64,000 bases of DNA from Mesorhizobium caraganae (GTDB lineage Bacteria; Pseudomonadota; Alphaproteobacteria; Rhizobiales; Rhizobiaceae): NCBI RefSeq assembly GCF_016836705.1, contig NZ_JAFCGY010000022.1:1-64000 (forward strand). Direction: 5' to 3'. Of the stretch, positions 34,710 through 43,886 are shown piece after piece. The stretch's first letter is position 1; every line of letters begins with the position of its first letter. The position numbers were made by a program, and so were the translations under genes. The notes below the pieces were generated by a model. That model was not told where the DNA came from and did not search any database. It saw nothing but the letters and a program-made list of their open reading frames with translations.

Positions 34710-36197
34710 CTAGTCCTCCTCATATGCGTCTCGAAAATCAGCGCCGATTTCGCCCAGAAAGCGCGTCTCGGCGCTGTGAGCGATTTCACTGTGGCGTTTC
34801 TGGTACAGTTCCCAGAGCTTGGCGCCGCGCCCGCCGGTCAGCAGATTGCCGATCGCAGAACTCGACTTCAGTTCCTGCTCGATCGCCGCCGGATCGAAGC
34901 GATCGATCATGCGCTTGAGCGCGCCCTGCACGCCGCGCCAGGCGCGAACGTGGTGCTGCGCCAGATCGCGCACCGCGTCCTGGATCGCCGCCTCGGCGCC
35001 TAGGAAACCGGGGCTGCGCTCGGCCAGGATGGTCACCAGCGCATCGTCGACCGAGGGCAGGAATTTGAGCGGGTTGACCTCGGATGCGCCAACCACGGTT
35101 TGGGCGACGCGGGCATTGCCCTTCTCTTCGGCGCGCTTGCGCAAAAGCTGCATCAGCCCTTCCATCATCAGCCGGTATTCGCGTCCGAACTTCTCCATAT
35201 CGGCCACCGGGTCGCGGCCGGGAAAATCGGCCTCGTCCATGCCCATGCCGCGCAGGAAAGCCGCGCGCAATTCCGCGTTCGACTGTCCGGCCGGCGGCCG
35301 CGCCGCGGCTTGCCGGACAGGAGCGCGCGGCGGCGGTGGAGACGGGGCTGGTGGTGGCTGCCGTGGCGATGGCTCGGCCGCGCGGACGGGCAGGTCCCAA
35401 GGCGCAGGAGAGGGGGCAGGCGAGGGCGCATCGCTTCCGCCGCCATCCGTCGCGCCGGCGTCGAGGCTGGTGGACTCGGCAGGGCCAAAACCAAACCCGT
35501 CATCAAAGGCCGGCGGCTTCTCGGAACTGGATCTGATTGGCTCTCTCGACAGCGGCGCGGAGTCGAGGCCGAAGGGGTCGTCGAACAGCGGCTTGCCGCC
35601 GCCTTTGTCGGTGGCGGCCTCCGGCGCCGGCGTCGCCACCGGGTCGAGGCTGAATGGATCGTCGAACGCCTGCGAGCTGCGTTCGTCGGAGCGCGCGCGC
35701 GCGAAAGCGCCGGGCACCGGCTTCTCGAACGGATCGGGCAGGTCGGCGGGTCGCGGCCGTCCCGGCTCTTCTTCGGTGGTAGACGAAAAGAAATCGTCGC
35801 CGCCGAGGCTGACCGGCGCCCGTGATGCCGCCGGTCTGGCATCCGGCACCGAAGGCCTGGAGGCTGGCGGTTCGGTCGTCGCTGTCTGCAGGTCGACCCA
35901 TACGACATAGTCGCCCAGCCGCAGCCGCATGCCGCTTTGCAGGCGCGCCGAATTTCCCGCGCCGAGCGGGCTGGCGGCATCGTCGATGAACAGCCCGCTG
36001 CTGGAGGTGTCGGTGACGAAATAGCCGCCCTGCTTGCTGGTGATCTTGCAGTGGGCGCGCGAGACGAACATGTCAGGATCGTTGATCTGCCAGTCGGCGT
36101 CGGCGCTGCGGCCGATCACCAGTTCACCCTCGTCCAGCCGGGCCTGCCGCGTGACTTGCGCGCGTGGTCCCTGTTCGAGCGTCAGCAGCAGGCTCAT
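34710..36197 (-). CDS. tagH: TagH-type FHA-domain protein, second copy
   Basis: 495 residues. The FHA domain (about 1-100) has VIGRSADADWQI, FVSRAHCKI and SSSGLFIDD. A long low-complexity linker rich in Pro, Ser and Asp (about 115-305) contains several short Thr/Ser-rich stretches that could be kinase sites. The C-terminal T6SS FHA region follows (about 320-495; MEGLMQLLRKRAEEKGNAR, VNPLKFLPSVDDALVTIL). Longer than the first TagH because of the linker. The presence of two FHA proteins but one kinase/phosphatase pair is notable. It overlaps tssG by ATGA. Confidence 0.9.
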   Translation of the reverse strand: MSLLLTLEQGPRAQVTRQARLDEGELVIGRSADADWQINDPDMFVSRAHCKITSKQGGYFVTDTSSSGLFIDDAASPLGAGNSARLQSGMRLRLGDYVVWVDLQTATTEPPASRPSVPDARPAASRAPVSLGGDDFFSSTTEEEPGRPRPADLPDPFEKPVPGAFARARSDERSSQAFDDPFSLDPVATPAPEAATDKGGGKPLFDDPFGLDSAPLSREPIRSSSEKPPAFDDGFGFGPAESTSLDAGATDGGGSDAPSPAPSPAPWDLPVRAAEPSPRQPPPAPSPPPPRAPVRQAAARPPAGQSNAELRAAFLRGMGMDEADFPGRDPVADMEKFGREYRLMMEGLMQLLRKRAEEKGNARVAQTVVGASEVNPLKFLPSVDDALVTILAERSPGFLGAEAAIQDAVRDLAQHHVRAWRGVQGALKRMIDRFDPAAIEQELKSSSAIGNLLTGGRGAKLWELYQKRHSEIAHSAETRFLGEIGADFRDAYEED

Positions 36198-37237
36198 GCC
36201 GCCACCTCTTCCCGCCAGCCGACGATGGTTCGCAGCCGCATGTCGTCGGCATCTCCCCGCTCAGGATTGCGCGCCAGCCAGGTGGTGCGGGCGAGCTGGA
36301 CGGTTCCGAGCTTCGCCGGCGGCACGGCCTTTGCCGCAAGCACGATCCTCAGATCGACATCGATGGTCTCGCCGATCAGGTCGCGCACCGCCTGCTTCAA
36401 CAGCTTCAGCCGCTCGCCGCCCGGCAGGAAGGCCTTGTAGTCCTTGTAGCTCAGCGCGCCGATGCGCAGCTCGATCCGGCTTTGCCGGCTGAAGCTGCGC
36501 GGGCCGATGGTGGCGCTGCGGCCCAGCGTTGCGTAGCTGCCGGCAAGCCGCGTCTGCAACACCTTCGGGATGGCCAGCCATGCGGCGACAAACTCCTTCA
36601 GCACCACCGGCACCTTGAAGGCTTCGGCCAGGAACAACGTCAGCCGCTCGGGGCCGTCGACTTGGGCAGCGAGCGAGGCGGCCTGGCGAAGCTTCACCGC
36701 GTCGAGTTCGGCATTCTGCGTACCCGGCAGACCGATGCCGGCCATCGCTTCCAGCATGGAGCGGACGCGGCCCCCGACCCCGCGTTCGACCTGCACCGCC
36801 GGATGCGCATCCGCCCAGGCGCGATAGTAGAGCGCAATCATCCGGTGCTGCAGGATGTTGACGAAATCGACGAAGGTCGTGTCGCTCGTCTGCCGTGCCT
36901 CGGCACCCGCGTACCAGCGTTGCGACAGGCGATCGAGCACCCAGCGCGTCAGATGCAACGGCATTGGCCCTTCGGGTCCGAGCAGGCCGAGATTGTTGAC
37001 CGTAACGCGTGCCGGCGACTTGTCCGTCGGCTCGCGGAAATCCACCACATCCTGCACCGCGAAGGACAGGCGCACATTCTGGCCGAGCCTTGCCGGCTCG
37101 CGATCCGGCCGGCCGGAATGGCCGAACAGGCCGCCTTGCCGCTCCAGCCGACGCAGCAGTTCGAAGAAGTCGAAACTCTCGGACAGGGTTGCGGCTCGCT
37201 CTAGATCAGGTAGCGATTGCCGGGCGTCATCGGCCAT
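36194..37237 (-). CDS. tssG: TssG baseplate protein
   Basis: 347 residues, ATG at 37237 with GGAGGATG upstream, overlapping the end of tssF by 37 bases. Family features: SESFDFFELLRRLERQGG near the start, VRLSFAVQDVVDF-type beta strand, GLLGPEGPMPLHLTRWVLD, and YYRAWADAHPAVQVERG. TssG forms the baseplate wedge with two TssF and contacts TssK. It lies in the normal order after tssF. The long overlap with tssF suggests tight ratio control. Confidence 0.94.
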   Translation of the reverse strand: MADDARQSLPDLERAATLSESFDFFELLRRLERQGGLFGHSGRPDREPARLGQNVRLSFAVQDVVDFREPTDKSPARVTVNNLGLLGPEGPMPLHLTRWVLDRLSQRWYAGAEARQTSDTTFVDFVNILQHRMIALYYRAWADAHPAVQVERGVGGRVRSMLEAMAGIGLPGTQNAELDAVKLRQAASLAAQVDGPERLTLFLAEAFKVPVVLKEFVAAWLAIPKVLQTRLAGSYATLGRSATIGPRSFSRQSRIELRIGALSYKDYKAFLPGGERLKLLKQAVRDLIGETIDVDLRIVLAAKAVPPAKLGTVQLARTTWLARNPERGDADDMRLRTIVGWREEVAA

Positions 37238-39075
37238 GGCACATCCTCCTGTTTCTGGAGCAAACGTGTGCGGGTGCGCACGAACCCATTAATGCCGGCA
37301 TGACGGGCAAACAGCCGCGACAGCAGACCCGACAGCAGCAAGGTGCTTTGTCCCGCCAGCACCGACTGGTCGACATGCAGCGTCACTTCAGTGCCGCGGC
37401 CGAAACACATCGGTCCTTCGATCGCCAGCCTTTCGATCACCGCGCGCGAGTCGATGCGCACGATCGAGCGCACATTGCGGGCAAGCCCGGGATCGCCGCG
37501 CTCGGCATAGAGATCGAGCAGCGCGTGCAGCGGATCGACGCCGCGGCCTTCCTTGGCCAGGCTGAGGAAGTTGAGCGCCAGCTGCGACACCAGCCGCCAG
37601 GCCAGGTCATCGGCGCGCGACTCGCCGTCGGCGCCGGCAGGCAGCGCCGCGGGGATGGCCGGCTGCGGCGACCGCAGCGCGCCCAGCAGCCGGACCGTCT
37701 CCACCGGGTCGCCGGCCTCCAGCGTCAGCGTCGGCGTGTCGTCGAGGATGGCCAGGTCGCGGTTCGTGCAAAGCGCCACGATGTCGACGCGCTTCAGCGG
37801 CCGGTTGGCCTGGCTGTGGACCGGGCGCGAGATCGCCAGGAAGACGTCGTCGCCGGCATAGGAGGTGCGCGTCACGCCTTGGCTGCGCTCGTCCTCGGTT
37901 GGCCGGCGCGGCCGCCGCTCGGTCGAGTACACCCAGCCGCTGCCGCGGTTCTGCCCGAGGCTGAACAGCTCCGGTATTTCGGCATCTGGCCCTTCCGCAT
38001 CGGCGTCCTCGACGCGGATGACCCGGTAGATTTCAAAGTCGCGTGCCCGCGTGCGGTCGGCGTGCAGCACCTGTCGCGTCTTGCGCTGGTCGAGCTCGAT
38101 GACGTTGCACTCGCGCTCGAAGAGATTGATGATCGGCGTCGCGAAAAGTTCGAAATCCGCCGGGGTCAGATCGGCGAGTTCGGGCACCGGACGCCTGAAC
38201 AAAAAGACGATCTCAAGCCCCGCCTGGCATTTGCGCACCACCGGCTGCAAGCCGGTTACGCGCGCATAGTGGAAGCGCTCGGGCATCATGAAATATTCGC
38301 GCAGCAGGCGGTAGCCTTCGAAGGTCGGCCGCGTGCGCGGCATCATCGCCTCGGCATCGGCGATGCCCACCATCTCCGGCGCCGGCAGAGGCGACAGCGG
38401 ATTGGTCTTGCCTTCAGGTCTTGCACCGACGCTCGCGCAGACGCCGAAGATCGCGTCGAACGTCAGCGGCGCCTTGGTGCGGTTGGCGAAGTAGAGGTCA
38501 AGCCGGTCGAGCGCCAGTTCGCCCAGTTGGACCTTTCCAATCGGAGCAAGCGTGATGCGCAGCGCCGCTTCGCCGGCCCTGCCGCCGATCGGGCCAATAC
38601 CGGCGGCGGCAAGCGCACTGCGGTCCTGGAAATAGCCGACCGAACTGATCGCGATCGGAAACAGCGTCATGTCCTGTGCCGTGGTGAAGGTGCAGCGTGT
38701 CGACAGGCCGGCCTGTAGGCTGGAGACCAGCCGCGTGCCGCGCTTGACGACATGCCCGGCAAGCATGGTCTGCACCTGCTGGCCGGGCTTCAGCACCACC
38801 ATGGCGGTGGCCGGCGCCGGCGTGACGAGATCGGGATAGAGCACGTCGAGGATGGCGCGCGAAAACCGCGAGCGTTCGGCGTCCACCTTCAGCCGCGTGC
38901 GCGCGGCGAGGAAGGCGACGCCGTCGAGCAGCCGCTCGACATAGGGATCGGGACACGGCACCGTATCCAGCGACAGATTGCGCGCGACAGCCGGATGCAT
39001 GTCGGCGAACTCCGCCGCCAGCCCGCGAATGTGGGACAGTTCTTCCTCGTAATATTCTACGAAGACCCGGTCCAT
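37201..39075 (-). CDS. tssF: TssF baseplate protein
   Basis: 624 residues, the usual size. Begins MDRVFVEYYEEELSHIRGLA and continues with EFADMHPAVARNLSLD and DPYVERLLDGVAFLAARTRL, which are hallmark regions of TssF/ImpG. The end includes LLLSGLLSRLFARHAGINGF. TssF is the main wedge protein of the baseplate. One base separates it from tssE, so translation is coupled. Confidence 0.95.
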   Translation of the reverse strand: MDRVFVEYYEEELSHIRGLAAEFADMHPAVARNLSLDTVPCPDPYVERLLDGVAFLAARTRLKVDAERSRFSRAILDVLYPDLVTPAPATAMVVLKPGQQVQTMLAGHVVKRGTRLVSSLQAGLSTRCTFTTAQDMTLFPIAISSVGYFQDRSALAAAGIGPIGGRAGEAALRITLAPIGKVQLGELALDRLDLYFANRTKAPLTFDAIFGVCASVGARPEGKTNPLSPLPAPEMVGIADAEAMMPRTRPTFEGYRLLREYFMMPERFHYARVTGLQPVVRKCQAGLEIVFLFRRPVPELADLTPADFELFATPIINLFERECNVIELDQRKTRQVLHADRTRARDFEIYRVIRVEDADAEGPDAEIPELFSLGQNRGSGWVYSTERRPRRPTEDERSQGVTRTSYAGDDVFLAISRPVHSQANRPLKRVDIVALCTNRDLAILDDTPTLTLEAGDPVETVRLLGALRSPQPAIPAALPAGADGESRADDLAWRLVSQLALNFLSLAKEGRGVDPLHALLDLYAERGDPGLARNVRSIVRIDSRAVIERLAIEGPMCFGRGTEVTLHVDQSVLAGQSTLLLSGLLSRLFARHAGINGFVRTRTRLLQKQEDVPWPMTPGNRYLI

Positions 39076-39076
39076 C

Positions 39077-39832
39077 TCAGGCTTCCCTGAACTCGGTGCG
39101 CGCCAGGCCGTTGTCGAGATTGATCGTCGTGCGCAGGCGCATGCGCTCAGGCGTCGGCGTCATGATCAGCACGGCGTCGATCTCGATCTTCAGGCCGGTC
39201 TTGTCGCCAAGATTGACCGAGACCTTCGTTGCGCTCTCCTTGAGCCGAGGCTCGAAGGTGGCGAGCACGGCGCGGATCTCACGCGCCAGAACATCGCGAT
39301 CGAAGTCGCGCGACGAACGGCCGGAGAAGGACGGCACGCCATAATTGACCACGCTGCGGCGTACCTCCGGAAAGTCGTCCAGCGCCGTCGGACTGTCGGT
39401 CATCTGCTCGGCCTCGAGATCGGAAAGCATGGGCGTCGACTCGAAGCGTTCGGTGTTGAACAACGCCTCGATGTCGCGCCGCACGGCCTCGCGCAGCACG
39501 TCGGGCGACACCACGATGCCGCGGCTTTCAAGCTCGCCGCGATGCCGGTTCTGAAACGCCAGCCGGTGCAGCCGGCGTTTCTGATCGGGGTTCAGCGCAT
39601 CGTCGGCGTCGATGCGCCTCGGTCCGTCCGCCAGCAGCTCGTCAAGACGCTCCTCGCCGAGTTCGTCGAGCAGAGCCTGCCTGAGCCCGTCTATCTCGGA
39701 ACTCAGGCCGGGCAAATCGTTGACGAGGCGGTCCCAGAGCGAAGGCTGTACTGCCTCGCGCTTGGCCCGTGAACCGCCCGCCTGTGCCTTGTCAGCGGCA
39801 GGGCGCTTTGCACGCCCCTCACTTGCCGACAT
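39077..39832 (-). CDS. tssE: TssE baseplate (gp25-like) protein
   Basis: About 251 residues from an ATG at 39832 (others at 39838, 39856 and 39865 are in frame and lie in the hcp coding end). The first 90 residues are an unusual extension (basic, Ala/Lys-rich, then PSLWDRLVNDLPGLSSEIDG and a helical stretch). The gp25-like domain fills the C-terminal part (about 115-250): LREAVRRDIEALFNTERF, VRRSVVNYGVPSFSG and EIRAVLATFEPRL. TssE starts sheath polymerisation at the baseplate. The typical TssE has 130-170 residues, so the N-terminal half is long; similar long ImpF forms are known in rhizobia. The overlap with the hcp stop is 14 bases. Confidence 0.9.
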   Translation of the reverse strand: MSASEGRAKRPAADKAQAGGSRAKREAVQPSLWDRLVNDLPGLSSEIDGLRQALLDELGEERLDELLADGPRRIDADDALNPDQKRRLHRLAFQNRHRGELESRGIVVSPDVLREAVRRDIEALFNTERFESTPMLSDLEAEQMTDSPTALDDFPEVRRSVVNYGVPSFSGRSSRDFDRDVLAREIRAVLATFEPRLKESATKVSVNLGDKTGLKIEIDAVLIMTPTPERMRLRTTINLDNGLARTEFREA

Positions 39833-40277
39833 AGACATCCATTTCGGCTTCGTCATTGTCGTCATAGACGAACTTGATCTTCTTGTAGGCGAAGGAGACC
39901 TCCTCCTGGATCAGGTCGGCTTCGTCATCGGCCTGCGACATGTCGTATTCCATGATCGAAGCATCGGTCAGGGTGACGACCAGATAGTCCTTGCTCTCGC
40001 CGTCGATGGTCCGCCGTGCGGAGAACTTGACCTCGTCCAGCGCCTTGTTTTCGAACAGGGCCTTCGCGAGATAGGGCGAAGATTTGTCATAGTGCTTGGT
40101 GAACTTGATCATGCCCATCGACACGCGGCCGCGGCGCGAGAGCGAATTCGGGTCATAGGGCGCCACCATCTTGTAGTCGACGCCATGGATCTCGATCTCG
40201 TCGTCGTGGCCGTCGCGGGTGCTGGGTCCCTTAATGTCCGGAACTTTCAAAAAACCATCGATTTTCATGGTCGGCAT
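39819..40277 (-). CDS. hcp: Hcp tube protein (TssD)
   Basis: 152 residues with GGAGAAAG upstream of the ATG at 40277. The sequence shows the Hcp1 pattern: MKIDGFLKVPDIKG, DEIEIHGVDYKM, GRVSMGMIKFTKHYDKSSPY and the end EVSFAYKKIKFVY. Hcp hexamers stack into the inner tube that is expelled. It lies inside the operon between tssC and tssE, as in many imp loci. No fused effector extension. The acidic C-terminus (DDNDEAEMDV) is slightly longer than in minimal Hcp. Confidence 0.95.
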   Translation of the reverse strand: MPTMKIDGFLKVPDIKGPSTRDGHDDEIEIHGVDYKMVAPYDPNSLSRRGRVSMGMIKFTKHYDKSSPYLAKALFENKALDEVKFSARRTIDGESKDYLVVTLTDASIMEYDMSQADDEADLIQEEVSFAYKKIKFVYDDNDEAEMDVYVGK

Positions 40278-40324
40278 TTTCTTTCTCCACCGCTTTCAAA
40301 CGAAAAAAGTTTTGGTTGCTGCAA

Positions 40325-41833
40325 TCAAGTCTTCACAGAGGGCAGTTCCGACACCAGCCTGAGCGAGGCGTTGATGCCTTCCAGCTGGTAGTGCGGGCGC
40401 AGATAGAAGCGGGCGTTGTAGTAGCCCGGCCGGCCCTCCACGCTGTCGACCTGCACCTCGGCAGCGGCAAGCGGACGCTTGGCGCGCGCCTTGTCGTCGG
40501 CGAAGGCCGGATTGGCCAGCACGTACCGGTTGATCCATTCGGTCAACCAGATCTGCATGTCGGAGCGTTCCTTGAACGAGCCGATCTTGTCGCGCGCAAT
40601 GGCCTTGAGGTAGTGCGCGAAACGGGAAACCGGGAACAGATACGGCAGGTTGGCGGAGAGCCGTTCATTGGACTGTGCGTCGGGATCGACAAGGCGTCCA
40701 GCGCGGGTCTCGTCGTCCTGCAGCGAATGGGCGCCGATGAAGGCGGCCAGATCGGTGTTCTTGCGGTGCAGGATCGGCATCAGGCCGAGCTTGGCCAGTT
40801 CCGCCTCGCGCCGGTCATCGATGGCGACTTCCGTTGGGCATTTCATCGCGATCGAGCCGTCATCCGTCGGGAAAGCGTGCACCGGCAGGTTGAGCACCGT
40901 GCCGCCGTTCTCGACGCCCCGGATCTGCGTGCCCCAGCCGAACAATTTGTGGCTGCGGTTGATGTTGACGCCCATCGGGAAGGCGGCGTTCATCCAGACA
41001 TATTTGTTGTGGTCGCCATGCACCTCCTCCTCGAAGGAGAAGCCCTTGACCGGAACGGTCTCGGACCCGTAGGGCAGCCGCGCCAGCACACGCGGCATGG
41101 TGAGGCCAATATAGCGGGCGTCCTCGCTTTCGCGCAGCGACTGCCACGAGGCATAGGCCGGATTGTTCACGATCATCTGCAGGTCCTGCGGGTTGGGCAG
41201 TTCCTGCCAGCTGTCCATACGGAACAGCCGCGGTGAGGCGGCGGCGATGAACGGCGTGTGCGCCGAGGCGCAGATGCCGGATATGTTGCGCAGCAGGCCG
41301 ACGTCGCGCGGATGGTTCGAAAACTCGTAGGCGCCAACGATGCAGCCGATCGGCTCGCCGCCGAGCATCGAATACTCGTCCGTATAGACTTTCTTGAAGA
41401 TCGGGCTCTGGTCCCACATCTGGCCTTCATAGTCTTCAAGCGTGTCGGCCAGTTGCTCCTTGGAGATGTTCATCACCCGGATCTTGAGATGCTTCGCATC
41501 CGTCTCGGTGTTGTTAATGAGATACCAAAGGCCGCGCCATGTGCCTTCCATCTCCCGCACTTCCGGGGCGTGAAGGATTTCGTTGACCTGCGTCGTCAGC
41601 ATCTTGTCGATGCCGGCGATCAGCGACTTGATCGACTTGATCGAGTTCGACGAAATCGTCGTCGTCTCGGAACGCGACTGCGCCGCCAGCGCCAGGTTGC
41701 GCACCAGTTGCTGCAGCTTCTCGCTGTCGTCCTTCTTGACCTTGAAATCCTTCTCCAGCAGCTGGCTGAATTCGCCGAGATCGACTGCCTCGGCTTCGGC
41801 GACGGATGCTGCGGTCTTTTGCTGTTCGGCCAT
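40325..41833 (-). CDS. tssC: TssC sheath protein, large subunit
   Basis: 502 residues. Hallmark regions: MEGTWRGLWYLINNTETDAK, GGEPIGCIVGAYEFSNHPRD, FIAAASPRLFRMDSWQELPN, and PYGSETVPVKGFSFEEEVHG. The C-terminus (GYYNARFYLRPHYQLEGINA, then SLRLVSELP) is complete. TssB and TssC form the contractile sheath that pushes Hcp and VgrG outward and is disassembled by ClpV. Three bases separate it from tssB; a 47-base gap follows before hcp. Confidence 0.97.
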   Translation of the reverse strand: MAEQQKTAASVAEAEAVDLGEFSQLLEKDFKVKKDDSEKLQQLVRNLALAAQSRSETTTISSNSIKSIKSLIAGIDKMLTTQVNEILHAPEVREMEGTWRGLWYLINNTETDAKHLKIRVMNISKEQLADTLEDYEGQMWDQSPIFKKVYTDEYSMLGGEPIGCIVGAYEFSNHPRDVGLLRNISGICASAHTPFIAAASPRLFRMDSWQELPNPQDLQMIVNNPAYASWQSLRESEDARYIGLTMPRVLARLPYGSETVPVKGFSFEEEVHGDHNKYVWMNAAFPMGVNINRSHKLFGWGTQIRGVENGGTVLNLPVHAFPTDDGSIAMKCPTEVAIDDRREAELAKLGLMPILHRKNTDLAAFIGAHSLQDDETRAGRLVDPDAQSNERLSANLPYLFPVSRFAHYLKAIARDKIGSFKERSDMQIWLTEWINRYVLANPAFADDKARAKRPLAAAEVQVDSVEGRPGYYNARFYLRPHYQLEGINASLRLVSELPSVKT

Positions 41834-41836
41834 GAT

Positions 41837-42376
41837 TTATTCCTCGCCCTTGTCGTCGTCGGACATCGCCTGGCTGGCGATCTGTGCCAGCAGCGGCTGA
41901 TTGTTCAGCAGCTGGGCGATGCGTTTTTCGGCATCGACGCGACCGTCCATGAAGCCGAGCAGTTCCTCGAGCTGGCGCCGCATCTTGAGGATCTCGGCCA
42001 GTTGCGGAACCTGTTCGGCGATTTTGTCGGGGGCGAAATCGCCCATCTTGGTGAAGGTCAGGTCGAGTGCGAGCTCTTCGTCGCGCTCCTGGCCTTCGGC
42101 TTGCGGCAGGGTGTTCTTCACCCGCGCCTTGACCCTGGGTCCCAGCGCTTCCATGAATTTGGGGAAGCGGTTGGCATCGGTCTCGACAAAGGAACGGTCG
42201 AGCACCGTCTTTGCCGCTTCCCTGGTCTGCGATGCGCCCGACAGGTCGGCCATCACGCCCATGACGAACGGCAGTTCGATCGTCGTCGGGCTGCCGTAGG
42301 TTTCGACATCGTAGGCGATCTGCACGCGCGGGGCGCGATTTCGCTCGATGACCTTCGCTTTGCTTTCGGCTGGCAT
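41837..42376 (-). CDS. tssB: TssB sheath protein, small subunit
   Basis: 179 residues. Typical regions: ERNRAPRVQIAYDVETYGS near the N-terminus, ELPFVMGVMADLSG, FVETDANRFPKFMEALGPRV and LALDLTFTKMGDFAPDKIAE. TssB interlocks with TssC in the sheath. Located between tssA and tssC with short spacers (6 and 3 bases), the canonical order. Confidence 0.97.
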   Translation of the reverse strand: MPAESKAKVIERNRAPRVQIAYDVETYGSPTTIELPFVMGVMADLSGASQTREAAKTVLDRSFVETDANRFPKFMEALGPRVKARVKNTLPQAEGQERDEELALDLTFTKMGDFAPDKIAEQVPQLAEILKMRRQLEELLGFMDGRVDAEKRIAQLLNNQPLLAQIASQAMSDDDKGEE

Positions 42377-42382
42377 GTGTTG

Positions 42383-43561
42383 CTACCTTTCATCCTTCTG
42401 GGCAGTCTTCTTGGCGTCGGGAACGCCGGCGAGCAGCCGGAATTCCTTCAGCCCCGACGGGGCGAGATCTTCCATCAGTTCAACGAAATCCATGTGCACC
42501 ATGCGGCGCACCCGGCGGGCGAGATGCGGGATCGGGCTCGACGGCTCGGTGCGGTCGTAGAAGGCCACCACAAGGTCGAGGCATTTCACCACATCGTCGC
42601 GCGAGGAAATCCGGTCGGGGAGCCCCGCACTTGGCTCTGCGTAGCTTGCCATCGTCTCGGCTCCATGACCGTTTCTGGCCGGCATTGCCGGGCTTGCCGT
42701 GGCAGGCGTCGGGCTGGCTGGGCCATTCGTCGCCGCCGGGGCCGTCGTTTCCACCGCCGTGTTGCGTTCCAACGTCGTCAGCACGCGCTGCAAAAAGCGC
42801 TTCAGGTCCGGAACCGCCGCGCCATGGCCTTCAAGACGGGCATTCAGCGCCGTGTCCACCGCGTCGAGCGCTCCGATCGCGACGTGAGCATCGGCGATCA
42901 GTGCCGTCATCTGTTCGCCGGCCTGATCCAGCTGCGCGGCGCATCCGCTGCCCACCCGGTTCAGAAGCTGCCCATGCGCGCTGACCAGCGCTGCCTTTTC
43001 GGCGGCATTCAATCCCGAGGCCGCTTCCTGAAGCATGACGCGGTCGTCGAGCGCGCCCTGTTCCAGATCGCGTCCAGTGATCGGCCCCATGGGTCGTGGG
43101 GCGAAGAAAACCATTTGCCTGAGGTTCGCCAGCAGCCCGTCCTGGTTATTCTGCAGGTCGGCCAGCGCGTTGAGGCGGCGCAAGGCTGCGTCGCGCGGCT
43201 GGCCGCCGGGCCGCAGCGCCGGGTGCATCGTCTCCCAATGCGCCTCGAAAGTCCGCGCGATCAGCGTCAGGCCTTGTGCCAGCCCGGCGAGCCCTTCTTC
43301 ATTGGCGAGCGCCCGGGCGACGATGACAAGCAGGCGCAGGTCGCGGCCATGCGAACGCAATTCCTCGGCCTTGCCAAGAACGGCAGGCCAATCGACGGGA
43401 ATCGTCGATTGCGCGGCAGGCTTGTTGCGCCCGTCATGGACAACCTTGACCTGCGGCTCGGTAAGGCGCTCGAGCTCGTGAAAGGCCGGATCGTTGCGCA
43501 AGTCTCCGCCTGACGGATTTTCACCGTCCAACGGAGCAAGCCAGAGTGCGAGATCGATCAC
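42383..43561 (-). CDS. tssA: TssA cap/coordination protein
   Basis: 392 residues from a GTG with GGGGG upstream. The ImpA N-terminal domain is clear (ALWLAPLDGENPSGGDLRND), followed by the helical middle (GRDLRLLVIVARALANEEGL, FEAHWETMHPALRPGGQPRD). The C-terminal part, about 320-385 (DDVVKCLDLVVAFYDRTEPS, then SPIPHLARRVRRMV), resembles the short-helix C-terminus of one TssA class. TssA coordinates tube and sheath growth at the distal end or baseplate. First gene of the long main operon; its promoter should lie in the 325 bases up to clpV. Confidence 0.93.
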   Translation of the reverse strand: MIDLALWLAPLDGENPSGGDLRNDPAFHELERLTEPQVKVVHDGRNKPAAQSTIPVDWPAVLGKAEELRSHGRDLRLLVIVARALANEEGLAGLAQGLTLIARTFEAHWETMHPALRPGGQPRDAALRRLNALADLQNNQDGLLANLRQMVFFAPRPMGPITGRDLEQGALDDRVMLQEAASGLNAAEKAALVSAHGQLLNRVGSGCAAQLDQAGEQMTALIADAHVAIGALDAVDTALNARLEGHGAAVPDLKRFLQRVLTTLERNTAVETTAPAATNGPASPTPATASPAMPARNGHGAETMASYAEPSAGLPDRISSRDDVVKCLDLVVAFYDRTEPSSPIPHLARRVRRMVHMDFVELMEDLAPSGLKEFRLLAGVPDAKKTAQKDER

Positions 43562-43886
43562 AGCTACCCCCAGCGACCGGCTCTAAAACCGTACGTGACC
43601 CAACGTTAGCACACGGTTGCACCCTACCACAATTCGGCAAACCGCTCAAAAGTTAACGGGCGCTAATGCGAGCCAGTGCAACTGCATCTCGAATGGCGCA
43701 ATATATGGCGTGCTTGCCCAGCCCCGTATGTGAAGCGCATCGCATAGAATCGGAAAAAATCGTGGTTGTCTGCATTTGGTGGCGCGGGACTTTCCACAAA
43801 GGGAAGCGGCCGGCTGAATGACGCGCTTTGTCAAGCGGCTGCTTATGTGGCAGGCTGTCGACGGGCAGATTGCAGGAGCACGTTCG
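43562..43886. promoter_or_regulatory. Divergent tssA-clpV intergenic region, 325 bases
   Basis: Must hold the start sites for the main operon (minus) and clpV (plus). AT-rich patches occur near 43600-43660 and 43750-43800 (for example GGAAAAAATCG). I looked for GG-N10-GC sigma-54 pairs on both strands and found none with correct spacing. The open frame that extends clpV upstream to 43818 lacks a ribosome site. No palindromic operator stands out. Confidence 0.45.

Noticed and set aside
41258..43513. A plus-strand open frame of 751 codons opposite tssA-tssC
   Set aside because: It is the antisense of well-identified T6SS genes, has Arg/His/Asp-rich shadow composition, no ribosome site and no recognisable domain.
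43562..43886. Sigma-54 promoter between tssA and clpV
   Set aside because: No GG-N10-GC pair with TGGCAC/TTGC context on either strand.
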